A stretch of DNA of 64,000 nucleotides from Macrotis lagotis. Its lineage: Eukaryota; Chordata; Mammalia; Peramelemorphia; Peramelidae. The stretch is from positions 623,578,104 to 623,642,103 of the forward strand of contig NC_133666.1 in assembly GCF_037893015.1 (NCBI RefSeq), given 5' to 3'. Positions 36,911 to 48,190 of the stretch are shown here, piece after piece (position 1 is the stretch's first letter; every line of letters starts with the position of its first letter). A program made the position numbers and the translations under genes. The notes below the pieces were generated by a model. It ran no database searches, had not been told where the DNA came from, and saw only the letters and a program-made list of their open reading frames with translations.

Positions 36911-37559
36911 AAGGAGGACTAATTGCTATAAAGTCTAGCTTCTATGGGCCTCTGAATAGGATTAGGATCTGGGGCTATCTTTCACCAAAAGCCAGAATGA
37001 AGTGGAGAAGACATGGCCATGCTTTGCTTCTATCTCAATTCATCATTCCTTCTTTCAGGTGAAGGAGTCTTGTAGGTGGTTATGACCTTGTAAACTTGAA
37101 AAGACAACATTTGGGTGTCTAGAGACTGAAGTCCCTAGGAAGATTTGACAGAAGTCAATTCCCAAAGAATTCAAATGACACAGCCTGGTAGGAATACAAA
37201 TATAGACTCATTCATCCATAAGCTATGCCACATTTAGAACTAAATCTGGCTAAACCAATGCTTGATTGAAACTGCTCTAAGTTTAAGATTACACTCCTCT
37301 GGGACTGAGGTGTATAAAGGGAAGAGTGTTCCCTAGGTGTTGGGAAAAAATATTGTAATTCTGTCCTTTCCTAAAAGCTAATGATATTAATTGGTTCAAT
37401 GGAACTAAGGAGTTAATCACTGACAGTTAATAGAGAAACTCAATGGGATGGGGTCTCAAGTTGAAAGCATTAAAGAGATACCCCAGAAGTATAATAGTAT
37501 CCTGAGAGGAGATTTAAACAACTTCACTCTAGATAGTGAAGCTAACAGAATAGCTAATC
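36911..37559. other. Intronic sequence, unassigned
   Basis: Part of the intron between the IgV and first transmembrane exons. No IgC exon signature (paired Cys, W.P.P..W) was seen on the minus strand here or to 39063. Confidence 0.5.
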
Positions 37560-37930
37560 CTTGTCTTAAGATCATAAATTCAGAGCTGGAAGACATTATC
37601 AAGGTTTTCAAGTCCAATCCCCTCCTCTTAGAGAGAGAGAAAACTAAGTCAAAGAGAAGCAAAATGACTTACCCAGATGTACAGATATACAGACAGTAAG
37701 CCTTTGAAGTGGTCCTTGTACCTATGTTTTCCTTATTCCAGATATAGTTATATGGTTCTATAACCACATCACTTTGAATTTTGATCCCGTATAAATTCCC
37801 TAAAAGGAAGCTCTGAGACCAACAAGTCCAACCCCTCATTTTACAAAGGATTAAAATACAGATAAGTGAATTAACTAGTTTGAGATCACTTATATAATAT
37901 ATAGGAGAACATTGAATCCAAGTCCTTTGA
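37560..37930 (-). mobile_element. Two MIR-like remnants
   Basis: 'aaggttttcaagtccaatcccctcctcttagagagagagaaaactaag' (37600-37680) and 'aagtccaacccctcattttacaaaggattaaaatacagataag' (37825-37875) are antisense MIR-type cores. Confidence 0.5.
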
Positions 37931-38559
37931 ATCCAAATCAAGTATGATGTTACCTCCCAAACTTAAGGTCAACCTAATGTAACTTGGATTCAAGTCAAGG
38001 ATAATATAGTTAAAAGAAAAAATCAAAATTTAATTTTCCCCATTATGTTCCCTCTCTCTGCCTCTATCCAATTTTACATTATAAATATTCCATGCCTCCC
38101 ACAACCTGAGACCAGAATTCATAGTCTCTGTCATTATTTCTCAAGTCCCAAAGTGCTCCTTTGTCAAAGTAGTTTGGAAAGTACTATTAGTTGTCACCTC
38201 CCATATTTACCCATTTAGTAGTTTTGTTCTGTGTATTTGCCTGCAATGACAAGAGGAAGTAAGAACTTGGGGAGAATTCTTTTTTTCCCTTCCTTAATTT
38301 TCCTTCTCCACATTTTCAGCAAACTCTACAGAAATTGTTTTGAAATTTCCTCCAAGCTCATTGAAAATGCTTATCCTGTGTTCCCTTTATCCACTGCTTC
38401 AAGACTTTCTTGTCTCAGTGTTTTGGAACTGGGGATTCCTAGAGAACAGCTGGAGACTAATCTGAGAGAATTCGAAGGAATATGAAAAGGATGGTAAATA
38501 TTGTTGAAATTATATCATAAGACAATATTGATGAAGTTTAATACTGGCATTCTGTCAGT

Positions 38560-38900
38560 TTAGTTATTGTCATAGCCTGGGAAAGAGAAGTCTTAGCCTG
38601 GGCATGAGAGTTGTCTGAAAGTTTAAAGAACCATGCTTTGAAAAATGGATTAAACTTGTTCTGATTATTCCCTGGGACAAAACTAGTAATAATAGGAAGA
38701 GACTGCAAAGAGGATGATTAGGGTTTAATGTCAAGAAACATTTCTTAATGGCTACATCTACCCAGAAGTGGAAAGGGTATCATCTCTCAGAGAGGTACCT
38801 GGGTTTCTCATTAGAAGTCTTCAAGCATTACGTTCAATATCCATGCATTAAGGATCTTCCATGTGGAAGGACTAGGGTCCAAGATACAGGCCAAATGAAA
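38560..38900 (+). mobile_element. CR1/L3 LINE 3' fragment
   Basis: 'ggattaaacttgttctgattattccctgggacaaaactagtaataataggaagagactgcaaagagg' then 'aaacatttcttaatggctac... cccagaagtggaa... tcttcaagca'. It lies in the intron between the IgV and first transmembrane exons. Confidence 0.65.
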
Positions 38901-39063
38901 ATAGGACCTGTAGGGAGAGGTTTCTTGTTCACAGAGCTTTTCGACTATAAGGTTTATGAGGTTCCTTTCTCTAGGATTTCCTGTGAGTCTGTGAATCACA
39001 GAATTGGGAAAGAAGTTTTCACCCCTCAAACAAATATACACAGTGCAGGTCCCAGTTTCTTAC

Positions 39064-39405
39064 CTAAGATCTTCAGCTCCATGTCAGCTTCCTCTTGGTA
39101 AAATGTATCTTCAACAAGACACTTGTACTTTCCTGCATCCAAGAGTTTCACATCCCGTATCTTCAGGGTGACATTCCCACTTGTGATAGCATCTCTCACC
39201 AGCTCTGTCCTCCCTTGGTAATTAGGGTCCTGGTCTTCAAAATGGTCCTCCCCATCTCGAAAGAGATGTACCACCCGAGCAGACTGCAACCAGATCACCT
39301 CCATGTGCTGAGCACTCTGAGGTGGGTACAGGTAACATGGTAACTCTGCCTCTCCACCAAGTGAGGCCTGGATGGGTCCTGTAGGTCCAATCACTGAGAA
39401 CTGTC
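39064..39405 (-). CDS. Butyrophilin/MOG/SKINT-like gene, IgV domain exon
   Basis: A 342-base exon, phase 1 at both ends, with acceptor 'gattgaacag' and donor TTAG|gtaaga. Joined to the signal exon it starts GQFSVIGPTGPIQASLGGEA, the typical N-terminus of MOG and butyrophilin ectodomains. The V-set landmarks are present: the first cysteine in ELPCYL, the core tryptophan in MEVIWLQS, the RVVHLFRDG strand, YQGRTELVRDAI, and the second cysteine in DAGKYKC, then YQEEADMELKI. NVT (in SGNVTLKI) is a possible N-glycosylation site. QSAQHMEV resembles the matching stretch of rodent SKINT proteins and RVVHL resembles MOG. Butyrophilin-family V domains act at the cell surface in T-cell regulation; that role is inferred here. 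The usual WFR after the core is WLQ. Exact orthology to BTN, BTNL, MOG or SKINT cannot be settled by eye. Confidence 0.92.
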
Positions 39406-39930
39406 CTGTTCAATCAGGCAGGGAGAATACACAGGGGGTCAAAGAAAATAACAATATGGAAGGGCCTACAAGATACACAAGATGAATGTGGGGGTGTAGT
39501 CAAGAAGGTAGAGAAATGGCAGGGATTTCCAGAAACTCTTCCCCCAAAAACCCCCCAAACCATAAAATTATTATGCTAACCAAATTCTTGAGGGATAGAA
39601 TCCCCAGAAAGACTGAGTGAAATCATTTCCCAGTCCAAAATAGCTTAGTAGACACATGGGAAAGATCTATTCCTCTGAGACTGGGGGTTGGAAAAAGCCA
39701 CAGCATAGTCCAGACACCATCAGAACCAAGCCAGAGTAAATCAGATCCACCTAGTGAGGCACATAGTCCCCTGGGGGGTGCCTGGGTCTGTGGCAATGGG
39801 AAGAGTTTCCAGACTTCTTGGCCAAGGGATCACCAGGGATGGCAGGTTGGTAGTAAAACCAGTTTAGGTCAAATGGAAAAAGCAGTCCAAAAGACAATTG
39901 AAGAGAAAAATGCCTTAAAAAGCAGAATTG

Positions 39931-40093
39931 GGGGTGGCTAGGTGGCGCAGTGGATAGAGCACTGGCCCTGGAGTCAGGAGTACCTGAGTTCAAATTCGGC
40001 TTCAGACACTTAATAATTACCTAGCTATGTGGCCTTGGGCAAACCACTTTACCCCATTTGTCTTGCAAAAAACTAAAATCAAAATAAAAAATA
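39931..40093 (+). mobile_element. tRNA-derived SINE with target-site duplication
   Basis: Near-consensus copy ('ggggtggctaggtggcgcag'), flanked by 'aaaaagcagaattgg' on both sides. It is inserted in the ORF1 region of a HAL1 in an intron of the Ig-family gene. Confidence 0.92.
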
Positions 40094-40367
40094 AAAAGCA
40101 GAATTGGCCAGTTGGAAAAGGAGATTAAAAATACTCTGAAAAAAAAAACTCCTTCAAATGTAGAATGGAGCTAAAAGAAGCTGATGACTTTGTGGGAAAT
40201 CAAAAAGCAATAAAATCAAATCAAAAGAAAGAAAAACTAGAAGAAAAATGTGAAATATCTCACTGGAAAAACAACTGACCTGGAAAACAGATCCAGAAGA
40301 GATCATCTAAAAATCACAGGGTTACCTGAAAGTCATGACCATGAAAAAAAGCCTAGACTTCATTTCT

Positions 40368-40508
40368 TTTTTTTTGCAAGTCAATGGAGTTAAGTGACTT
40401 GCCCAAGGTCACACAGCTAGGTAACTATTAAGTGACAGGATGGATTTAAGCTCAGGTCCTCCTAATTCCTGGTCTGAGGCTCTATTCAGTATGCTACCTA
40501 GCTGCCCC
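40368..40508 (-). mobile_element. tRNA-derived SINE with target-site duplication
   Basis: Antisense copy flanked by 'cctagacttcatttct' (40352 and 40507), in the same HAL1 as the SINE at 39931. Confidence 0.9.
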
Positions 40509-42066
40509 TAGACTTCATTTCTCAAGAAATAAGACACCCAAATTGCCCTGAGATCCTAGAAGAGGGTAATTGAGAGAATTGAGGAAATCCACTGATCACT
40601 TCTTGAAAAAGATCACAACCCCCCCCCAAAAAAAAAAAACTCCCAGTAGTATTATGGTCAAATTCCAAAACTTCCAAATGAAAGAGAAAATACTACAAGC
40701 AACCAGTCAGGATTACACAGGATTTGGTAGTGTCTACATCAAAAGCTCATAGGGATTAGAATATGATATTCCAGAAGGGAAAAGAGCTTGGATTACAAAC
40801 AAGCAGCAAACAACTACCCAGAAAAATTGAACATCTTCTTTCAGGGGAAAAGATGGACATCCAATAAAGCAGGACCCTTCAGACTTTCCTGTTGAAATGA
40901 CCAGAGCTGAACAGAAAGTTTGCTCTTCAAGTACAGGACTCAGGTGAAGCATAGAGAGGGTGGACAGGAAGGACTAATTATGAGGGATTAAATGATGTTG
41001 AACTGCCTGTATTCCTGAATGTGTTGAAGTTATTAATAACTCATATGAACCTTCTCATTTATAAGAGCAGTAAGAAGGATCATATTTAGACAAGGCACAG
41101 GAGGGAGCTGAATATAATGATATAGTATAAAGATGAGTCAATGAATGATAAAGGAAAGTACTGGAAGAAAGGGAAAAGAGAGATAAAATGGGCTATAATG
41201 TTTCACAAAAAAGAGTCAAGAAAAAGCTTTTGCAATGGAGTGGAAAGGGGAAAGATGAGAGGGAATGAATGAGTCTTCATTCTCATCAGTAATGACTCAG
41301 AGAAGAAATAATATACACACTTAATAGGGTACAGAAATCTATCTTACCTTAGAGGGAAAAGGAGAAAAAAGAGATGGGAGAAAGGGGACAGAGGGGAGGG
41401 GAAGGGGGGGGAGTAGGTGATAGTAGAGAAGGAAGATTGTGGGAGAGGGCAGTCAGATACAACACACTTCTGAACAGAGACAGGGTGACTGGAGAGAAAG
41501 AATAGACTAAATCAGAGTGGTGAGGCATAGAACGGAGGGAAATACAGTTAACAACAGTACCTCTGGGAAAAAAAGTATTGAAGCAACTTGTCTGATACTC
41601 ATATGATAAGGAATGCAGTACATTACAGAGATGGAGTCAATGCTTTGTAAACACAGCCTGAAGTACAATTTTTTTCTCACTTCATTTCTCTTGAGGTTTC
41701 TGTATCATTTTGGGGGGGGAAGGGGTTTATGTTAACTTTCACAGGATTAGTGTAATAATGTGAATAAAATTAATCATTAAAATTGACAAAAAACAAGCTG
41801 AATGTGAAAGACAGAAGCCTGAAATGGGATGAAGAGGAGAAAATAAGGAAAGTAAAAGATGATAGAAATTGTAAGGAAAAAACTAAAGGAGAGGACAGCA
41901 TATCAAAGCAATGAGAAAACCCTGACAGGGAGAGAAGGGAAAAGAGGAAAGTAGTAGGCAATGGTTTGGAAAAACCGGCATATTCCAATAGGACAGAATC
42001 TGTATCTTCAGCCTGTGGAACATTAGTCTCAGACCCTGAGAGCCAGAGAGAAACAAGGACTCTTAC

Positions 42067-42159
42067 CTGAGGTTAATGCTGGTAACTTGAGGAAGAGGAC
42101 GAAGGTTATTAAGTAACTGGAGAGAAAACAGACTGAGGAACTGGGACTCTCCATCACAC
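42067..42159 (-). CDS. Butyrophilin/MOG/SKINT-like gene, signal-peptide exon with start codon
   Basis: This is the first coding exon of the only supported gene. On the minus strand the acceptor 'tttcctag' is followed by five untranslated bases and then the ATG, whose A is at 42154. The exon encodes 29 residues beginning MESPSSSVCF, with a hydrophobic core (YLITFVLFLKLPAL) and small residues (TSG) before the expected cleavage site: a textbook signal peptide. It ends in a strong donor (CTCAG|gtaaga) in phase 1, which matches the next exon. The start was chosen because it is the only ATG in frame, lies at the exon's 5' edge and opens directly into the signal peptide. The MES... start and phase-1 join are usual in butyrophilin-family genes. 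The protein should enter the secretory pathway and reach the plasma membrane. Confidence 0.85.
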
Positions 42160-42429
42160 CTAGGAAAGGACAGAGGAAGAAAGGTGAAATTAGTGACTGA
42201 CAAGAATTAGAGCAGGGGATGGGAAATGACTATGACATAATTTGAAGCAATGTCTGTGACAGAAAAAAAAAATGAAACCAGAGATTGTGACATGAAAATC
42301 AGTGTCTCTGATAAGGATACAAGAAATATGTGACTAATATGAACATGAGAGCTCATTGGCTATGACTAGGACACAGGGCATCAGCAGACATAACAGGGAG
42401 GTAGGGAATCAGCAGTGTAACTAATAATT

Positions 42430-43295
42430 GTCATTGCCCTGTCAATCCCATTCCAGGCTGCTTTCCGATGACTCTTTACTCCAAGGTCTCCTCAGAAAAT
42501 ATTTTTTCAACCCCAGATCCAAAAGAGCAATTGTTGGCTTCTTTTTCTCCTATAACCTCCTCCAGAGGATTTTCTCAGATCACATCAGCCTGATATTTCC
42601 AACTCTTACCTCCTGTCCAGACTTCCTCAGGGGTCATGACTTCTCCTGTCCTTTCCTGCTATGTGGTGGCTCTCCTGAGTCTCATAGGACTAAACCTCTC
42701 TGCCTGCTATAAGGTTGAACCCCAAGGAAAAGTTTCAAATAGAATAATAACCTGCTTCCTTCAGCAGACCTCTCTTCAGGTCCTGATACTCCGCTTAGAC
42801 TCATTCTTAAATGGTTCCCACAGTCCTATCTACTCACTCTCTCCCCATCCCAGTGATTCTGAAATGCTAACTGTCAAAACAAACTCCATTATCCTCCCTG
42901 CTGACTTCCTTAATCTTTTTGCTTTCAACAGAAACCTAACTGATCTCTTCTTGATAGACCACTACTATTCCTTGTGCAATACCTGCTCCATAGTTAATAT
43001 GCTTGCCTTCCTCTTAAATTTTTTTCTCTTCCCAATCCCTCCATCTTCTGGCTTTCACTTATAGCTAACTCATTCCTGATGACATCATTTCCCTATCATC
43101 CTTGCTATTACTATTTGTAAGGTCACTCATTCTGCTGCCCTTCTCTCATACATGGCAGAAAAATTGGATAACTTCTTGCTTCCTAATCCCTACTTTCAGA
43201 TTCTTTCTCTACCGCAACCATTCAGTAACCTCACTTTTGAGTTTAATTCAATCCAAATTTATCATTCACTCAAGATTCTGCAGCTATTGATATAA
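42430..43295 (+). mobile_element. Probable L2/CR1 LINE 5' (endonuclease-region) fragment
   Basis: The longest frame (42636-43064, 142 codons) has no host domain. Its middle, ADFLNLFAFNRNLTDLFL, resembles the '..DFLALTETWL' stretch of L2/CR1 endonuclease in degraded form. It lies in the first intron, between the promoter and the signal exon. Confidence 0.4.
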
Positions 43296-43470
43296 TCATA
43301 TGATTTTTAAAATTTTTATTATTGATATAAAAGATGATATTGCTAGTTTACCTTATATTAAACTATCACTGCATTCCTGGTATAAATCATATTTGATTAT
43401 AAACTATAATTTTTGTAATATATTGCTGCAATCTTTTAACATATTTTATTTGTGATGTCAGTGAACACAT
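43295..43470 (-). mobile_element. L1 ORF2 (RT) fragment
   Basis: It aligns with the L1 RT at 20.17-20.34 kb ('ttattgatataaaagatgatattgctagtttaccttatatt...tggtataaatcatatttgattataaactataa'). Confidence 0.55.
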
Positions 43471-43944
43471 CATTGGTAACTCTGAAGAAAGCAGTGCCAG
43501 TTGAAAGACATCTGAAACCATATGGGAAAACATTCAAGAAGAAAGGGAGACCAGTAGGAGTGTAGGTAGGCAACAGCTGAAGGGTGGCTGTCACTAGAAT
43601 GATCTGAGGGGTGAATTAAGTTTAATAATTTGCATTAACCTTCTGCAAGTAGCCCTAGGAGGAAGTAAACCCTATTGGGTGAATGGGTGGTGACAAAGTA
43701 GAAAACAACAGTCCCTGGGACTCAAAGAAGTGAAGGAAAGGAAGAGTCACAAAGTATATTGAAACCAAAAAGTATCCCTTGGCTTTATTCTGGCAAGAAA
43801 TAGCTAATCCTTTAAATAAGAGGACAACTTTTACATGTCGGTTTGCATATGGATCAATGATTTATGTAGAGGAGCTATTGCAGAAAAGGTGCTGACCCTT
43901 GGGATCCCTTCATCGAGAGTCATTCATGTGAATTAGGGAGTGGT

Positions 43945-44230
43945 GATGTTTGACCTTCCTTTATGAAGGACATCAGAGAGGCGATGCCATGACAAGCACA
44001 TGAATTGGATTTGAGTGAGGGGGTGCCCTGAGAAGTCACCAGCCTCGCTCTCTATCCAGAGCCATCTGGGTCCAGTGGCCAGATACGACTAGAGGTGACC
44101 CCGGATGGGGGGAGAATCAGAGTTAAGTGACTTCCACGGGGTCACCCGGTTAATAAGTGCCAGGTGTCCGAGGTTGGACTCGAACTCCAGTCCTCCTGAC
44201 TCCAAGGCCCATGCCCACCTCGCTGCCCAA
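43945..44230 (-). mobile_element. RTE-mobilised SINE (RTESINE-like)
   Basis: The plus strand reads 'tttgaccttcctttatgaaggacatcagagagg...agccatctgggtccagtggccagatacgact... gtcaccagcctcg', then a tRNA-derived head. It lies against the promoter-side GC-rich block. Confidence 0.75.
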
Positions 44231-45215
44231 GTGGGGCGCGGGAGGTTGCCACAATAGCCCTCGGAAGATGAGGGATGCGACTGGAGAAAACTAACCTGCA
44301 GCTTCTCTGGGGAGAGGCACAGCCCCATCTCGGAGGCCGCAGAGACTAGGGTGAAGGGGAAGGAAAGGGAGCGTCGGAACAGTACAAAGTCCAGAGGGAG
44401 TGGGGCAGGAAACGCGGCCCGGACTCACCCTGGGATGATTCCTGAGGGGGATCTCTGGGTCTCCGGGTTCTGGAGTCCACAGAAGGGACGCCCAGGTGGA
44501 GGCGGCACCTCACAGACCCGGGAGAAGGCCGGGGGCTCCTGGGGGGCTCTGCTGCAGGACCTTCGCTGCGGGGATCCAGAAATGCAACCAGATAGCTGAG
44601 ACTTCGGGAAAGGGGAATTCCGAGGAGGCCCCTGGCCGCGCCCCTTCAGCTAGCCTCGCCCTCTCTCCTCTGCTTCGGTCTTGTCACGCCCCCTCCACCA
44701 GGTCCGCCCCCTGCCCACTTCTGCCAAGTTTCCTCTTTGTGGCCTTCACTCAGCCCCTCCTCCTCCAGCCCTTTGGGTGCTCCGGGCCCAGAACACAGGC
44801 AGCCTCTGCTTCCGCTGCCCTGTGCCTCCCCCCGGACAAGGCGGGCACAGCGAGGGGCAGGGGCACAGCCAGGGCACACAATGTGCAGGGCAATGCCATG
44901 ACGCACAATGGCAGGGCACCGCCAGGGCACTGCTGAAACAGCGACGCCTGGTCTCCGGGGCTGGGGTCTGCAACGCGATTCTGGCCTGGCTCCTACTGTG
45001 GAGGCGGCTGACGTCCCTTCCAGAGGAAGTCCAACAAGGGGCCCGGCCACCGCTGAGTCTCGGCCCCCAAGCCTGCCCAGACTGTCCCGCAGAAGGACTC
45101 TCCTCTTCCTCCGGCCCCCAGTTCCATCTTCTCTCCTACTCCCTCCTCCACTCTCTATCCTGCGCCCTCTACCCACCCATCTTCCCCTCCTCCCCCCTCT
45201 CCATCCTGCCACCTG
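44200..45215 (-). promoter_or_regulatory. GC-rich CpG-containing block, probable promoter region
   Basis: This is the most GC- and CpG-rich stretch in an otherwise AT-rich window. GC-box-like motifs occur near 44686-44713 ('cacgccccctcc', 'ccgccccctgcc'). It lies immediately 5' of the minus-strand Ig-family gene and contains two candidate first-exon donors. The long reading frames on both strands here are what high GC content produces and show no domain, so they are not called as genes. A short run of 'cagggca'-type repeats lies at about 44875-44935. Confidence 0.5.
44296..44640 (-). other. Possible 5' UTR exon(s) of the Ig-family gene
   Basis: Two good minus-strand splice donors lie inside the GC-rich block upstream of the signal exon: CTGCAG|gttagt, ending an exon at 44296, and CCAGG|gtgagt, ending one at 44429. 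Either could join a non-coding first exon to the acceptor just before the ATG exon about 2.1 kb downstream. An untranslated first exon is common in butyrophilin-family genes. The transcription start is not visible; the far boundary given here is a guess. Confidence 0.35.
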
Positions 45216-45821
45216 AAAATTAAAAAGGCAGTGTTGCAGAATAAAGGAAGAGATGTGAGAAGGCACATTCTTCCGCTTCTTCGTAGAGGAACACTATATA
45301 TTTCAGATTGTTTTTGATAAACATTGTTTTTGCTCTTTTTCCTCTTCCTATTTAGTTTTTTCATTAATGGATTTTTAAAAATGTGATGTGGTTCTCTGTG
45401 AGAGTAAAGGATAGTGGGAAAAATTAAGATATAGTAAAAGCAAAAGATAATTTTAAGTTATTTTAAAGGTAAAAAAAGTATAAGGAATTTCCTCATCATA
45501 TCTCCAATCCTAAAGAAATGTATGAACTTTGATAACTGCTCTTCTTAAAGTTACTTTTGGGGTAGGAAGAGGGAGTTTTAATGTTGCTCTGGAACACCTG
45601 AACACAAAATATGCTGTCTTTTATTTCTATAGATTTCTTTTACTTTGTGACTTTCCAAACAAAGTCATTAAATAGCCAGGAAAAAAGTATTGGCATTCTT
45701 ATACCAGACACACATTCAAAGTCAGAAAAACAACAAAACAAAAACAAGAGAGGATGAAAGGGCTCCCTTCTTTTCCTAGTTATATTTTGTTAAGTCATGA
45801 ATGGCTTTATATCCCCATTTG
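45216..45821. other. Unassigned sequence upstream of the GC-rich block
   Basis: AT-rich, no gene or clear repeat. The GC content falls sharply at about 45215. Confidence 0.45.
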
Positions 45822-45972
45822 GGGGATTTTTTATTTTGGTTTTGCAAGGTAATGGAACTATAGTGACTTACCCAAGGTCACAAAGCTAGGGGTCTAAGGT
45901 CACATTTGAACTCAGGTCCTCCTGACTCCAAGGCCTGTACTCTATCTATTGTGCCACCTAGCAGCTGCCCCT
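45822..45972 (-). mobile_element. tRNA-derived SINE
   Basis: Antisense copy flanked by 'ttgggggatttt'-like repeats ('gggggattttttatt' before, 'tttggggattttcttg' after). Confidence 0.8.
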
Positions 45973-45977
45973 TTTGG

Positions 45978-46170
45978 GGATTTTCTTGACCAAGCTATTG
46001 GAATGGTTTCCAATTTCCTTCTCAAACTCATTTTTGCAGATGGGAACTGAGGCAAACAGTGTTCCATGATTTGCTCAGTATCACACAGCTCCTGGATCTC
46101 AGGCCAGATGAATCAAGATAAGTCATCCTGATTGCCATCCTAGTGTTCTATCCACTACACTACCCAACCT
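45978..46170 (-). mobile_element. Long MIR/RTE-tailed SINE
   Basis: Antisense long-form SINE: 'tggaatggtttccaatttccttctcaaactcatttttgcagatgggaactgaggc...' through 'tctatccactacactacc'. It is interrupted or abutted by the younger SINE at 45822. Confidence 0.7.
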
Positions 46171-46224
46171 CCCTTATGTTTACCACTAATTTCCTGAGTT
46201 TTCTCAGGTTCTTGAACCTTTTCT

Positions 46225-46305
46225 TGCCACAGGACTATAATGACTCTGGAGGAGAGAGTGAGGCTAATGATCATGGGCAACTCTTCCCAAGTCATTGTGA
46301 GAAGT
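46225..46305 (+). mobile_element. RTE-mobilised SINE fragment
   Basis: 'atgactctggaggagagagtgaggctaatgatcatgggcaac' matches the middle of the RTESINE-type copies. Confidence 0.55.
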
Positions 46306-46519
46306 GGGATAGGGAATTAATAAATCTGGAACAATTGTCTAGTTTATAGACTATTCTCAAAATAGACTTTATTATCAAAAAGAGGATAAAGACTCACCTT
46401 CAAAACATTTCTAACAGTTCTTTTCATAATGGCACAATAATGGAAACTTTGTCTCTTGGGTTTTTCATTCATTACCCATTTCCAAAATATTAATCCCCCA
46501 AACTCTCACCAAAGCAGCT

Positions 46520-47140
46520 GATGTTCCTGCTACTCTCTTACAATCTAATGGCAGAGATGATATGTAAATAAATATATACAAAGCAAGCTATTTACAGGAT
46601 AAGTAGAAAGTAGTTAACAGAGTGAAGGCTAAAGAATTAAGAGACCTTGGGGAAATTTTGCTGTAGAAAGTGAAATTTTAGTTGGGACTTATAGGAGACC
46701 AAGGAGGTCAGAAGTTGGATCAGAGGAGGGAGAATGATCCAGATTTGGGGAGCAGACAGAGAAAATTCACAGACTTGACACTTGGAGTGTCTTGTTTGTG
46801 GAACAGCCAGGAGGTGAGGATCACAAGATCAAGATTTAAGAAATTGGAAAGATAGGACAGGACTAGGTTCTAAAGGGCTTTGAATACCAAATAGAGCATT
46901 TTAGATTTGTTCTAGAAGCAATAGGAAGCCACTGAATTTTAATAAATGGGTGTGGATGTGGGTGACAGGATCATATTGGTGCTTTAGAAAAAATCACATT
47001 AATGACTGAATGGATGAGGCATTGGAATAGGGTGAGACTTCAGGCAGACAGACCCATGAGCACACTATTGCAATAATCCAAATGTGGAGCTCATGTAGCC
47101 AGGCACAAAGTATTTTTAATGACAGAAGTATGAAATTAAA
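46520..47140 (-). mobile_element. L2-class LINE fragment (RT C-terminus and tail)
   Basis: 'ttggagtgtcttgtttgtggaacagccaggaggtgagg', 'gggctttgaataccaaatagagcattttagatttg', 'attgcaataatccaaatg'. It is parallel to 27.06-27.69 kb. Confidence 0.7.
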
Positions 47141-47959
47141 TATAAAATTTGAAGAGCCTTGCTCTGGAGAGCTGCCGGTCATTGGAGAGAAGTCCCAGAT
47201 CCATTTAAGAAGTCAGGAAGATAAGGGGGCTGGAAGTGTAATTTGATAAATTATAGGGGAGAGAGCAAGACAGAGACAAAGAAACAGAGTCAGCAATTTT
47301 TTGCAAGGTCAGATTTGGTATGATTCACTAAATATTGATCCAAAGCAAGGGTTCAATCTAAATGCTAGAAGTCAGAAATTGTCAGACTGATGGGGCTGAT
47401 AGGTGAGGAAGAGCTGAGGAAATTAAAGATGAGAAAGCAAAAGAAAGTGAGTCATTGTAAAAGAAAAGAGGTATAGAGATAAATTTGTCCAGGGAAGAAA
47501 TGGGTTAATTTACTCTAAAGCTGAAAACAGGAGATGGTAGAATGAATATCCTCATTGGGGGACAGGTGGCGGGTGGGGAGACAACAATTTCTAGAAAATC
47601 CAAAAAACAAATCATGGGTATTAGGTTTTAAGGTCTTGCTTCTTTCTGGAGAGTTGAAGTGTCATTGGAGAGACTATCTCCAATTCATAGACAGCAAGAT
47701 GAGCATCAGATAGACCAGGAAGCGAAGCAATTGAAGTATCCCTGGAATCAAGAGGTGAAGAATGTTTAACCTGGAGGAATGAACCCAATAAATGAAGCCT
47801 TTTAGTTAATCCCTGGTAGGGGTAGTGAAGATAACTTGGTAAGGATTGTCCACTTTGGACAGTTTGTTTTCTAGGTTGTTCAGGAAGGAGCTTCAGTAGG
47901 GTCACAAGTCTGGAGAGGAATTACATCTGGATAATAACAATGTTTGTCCCTCATTTTCT

Positions 47960-48190
47960 TTTTTAAAAATGTTTATTTATTTAAGGCAATGAATTTATGT
48001 GACTTTCCCAAGGTCACACAGCTAGGCAATTACTTTTTTTAAATAATAAGATAACTTTTTTTTGTTTTTTCAAGGCAATGGGGTTAAGTAACTTCCCCAA
48101 GGTAATTATTGTCTAAGGTCAAATCTGAACTCAGGTCCTCCTGATGCCAGGGCTGGTGATCTATCCACTGTTCCACCTAGCTGCCCCTGT
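47960..48190 (-). mobile_element. Nested tRNA-derived SINEs
   Basis: A partial antisense SINE (about 47960-48034, 'ggtcacacagctaggcaatta') is followed by a second antisense copy (about 48060-48188, 'caaggcaatggggttaagtaac... ccacctagctgcccc'). Confidence 0.75.

Larger units (their letters stand above)
39850..41780 (+). mobile_element. HAL1/L1 ORF1 and 3' UTR in an intron of the Ig-family gene
   Basis: Plus-strand ORF1-type sequence with coiled-coil codons ('ttggaaaaggagatta'), then 'gaaaacagatccagaagagatcatctaaaaatcacaggg' (the RSRRDHLKIT block) and a degraded C-terminal domain to about 40930. A 3' UTR follows that matches the HAL1 at 7.9-9.2 kb ('gagggattaaatgatgttgaactgcctgtattcctg'). No ORF2 is present. 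Two SINEs interrupt it. Confidence 0.7.

Noticed and set aside
42636-43064. 142-codon plus-strand frame, first thought to be a small gene
   Set aside because: No signal, domain or splice support; it better fits a decayed L2/CR1 endonuclease region.
44646-45266. 206-codon and 180-codon frames on opposite strands in the GC-rich block
   Set aside because: Low-complexity Arg/Gly/Ser/Pro composition, overlapping long frames on both strands and no domain: expected from high GC content.
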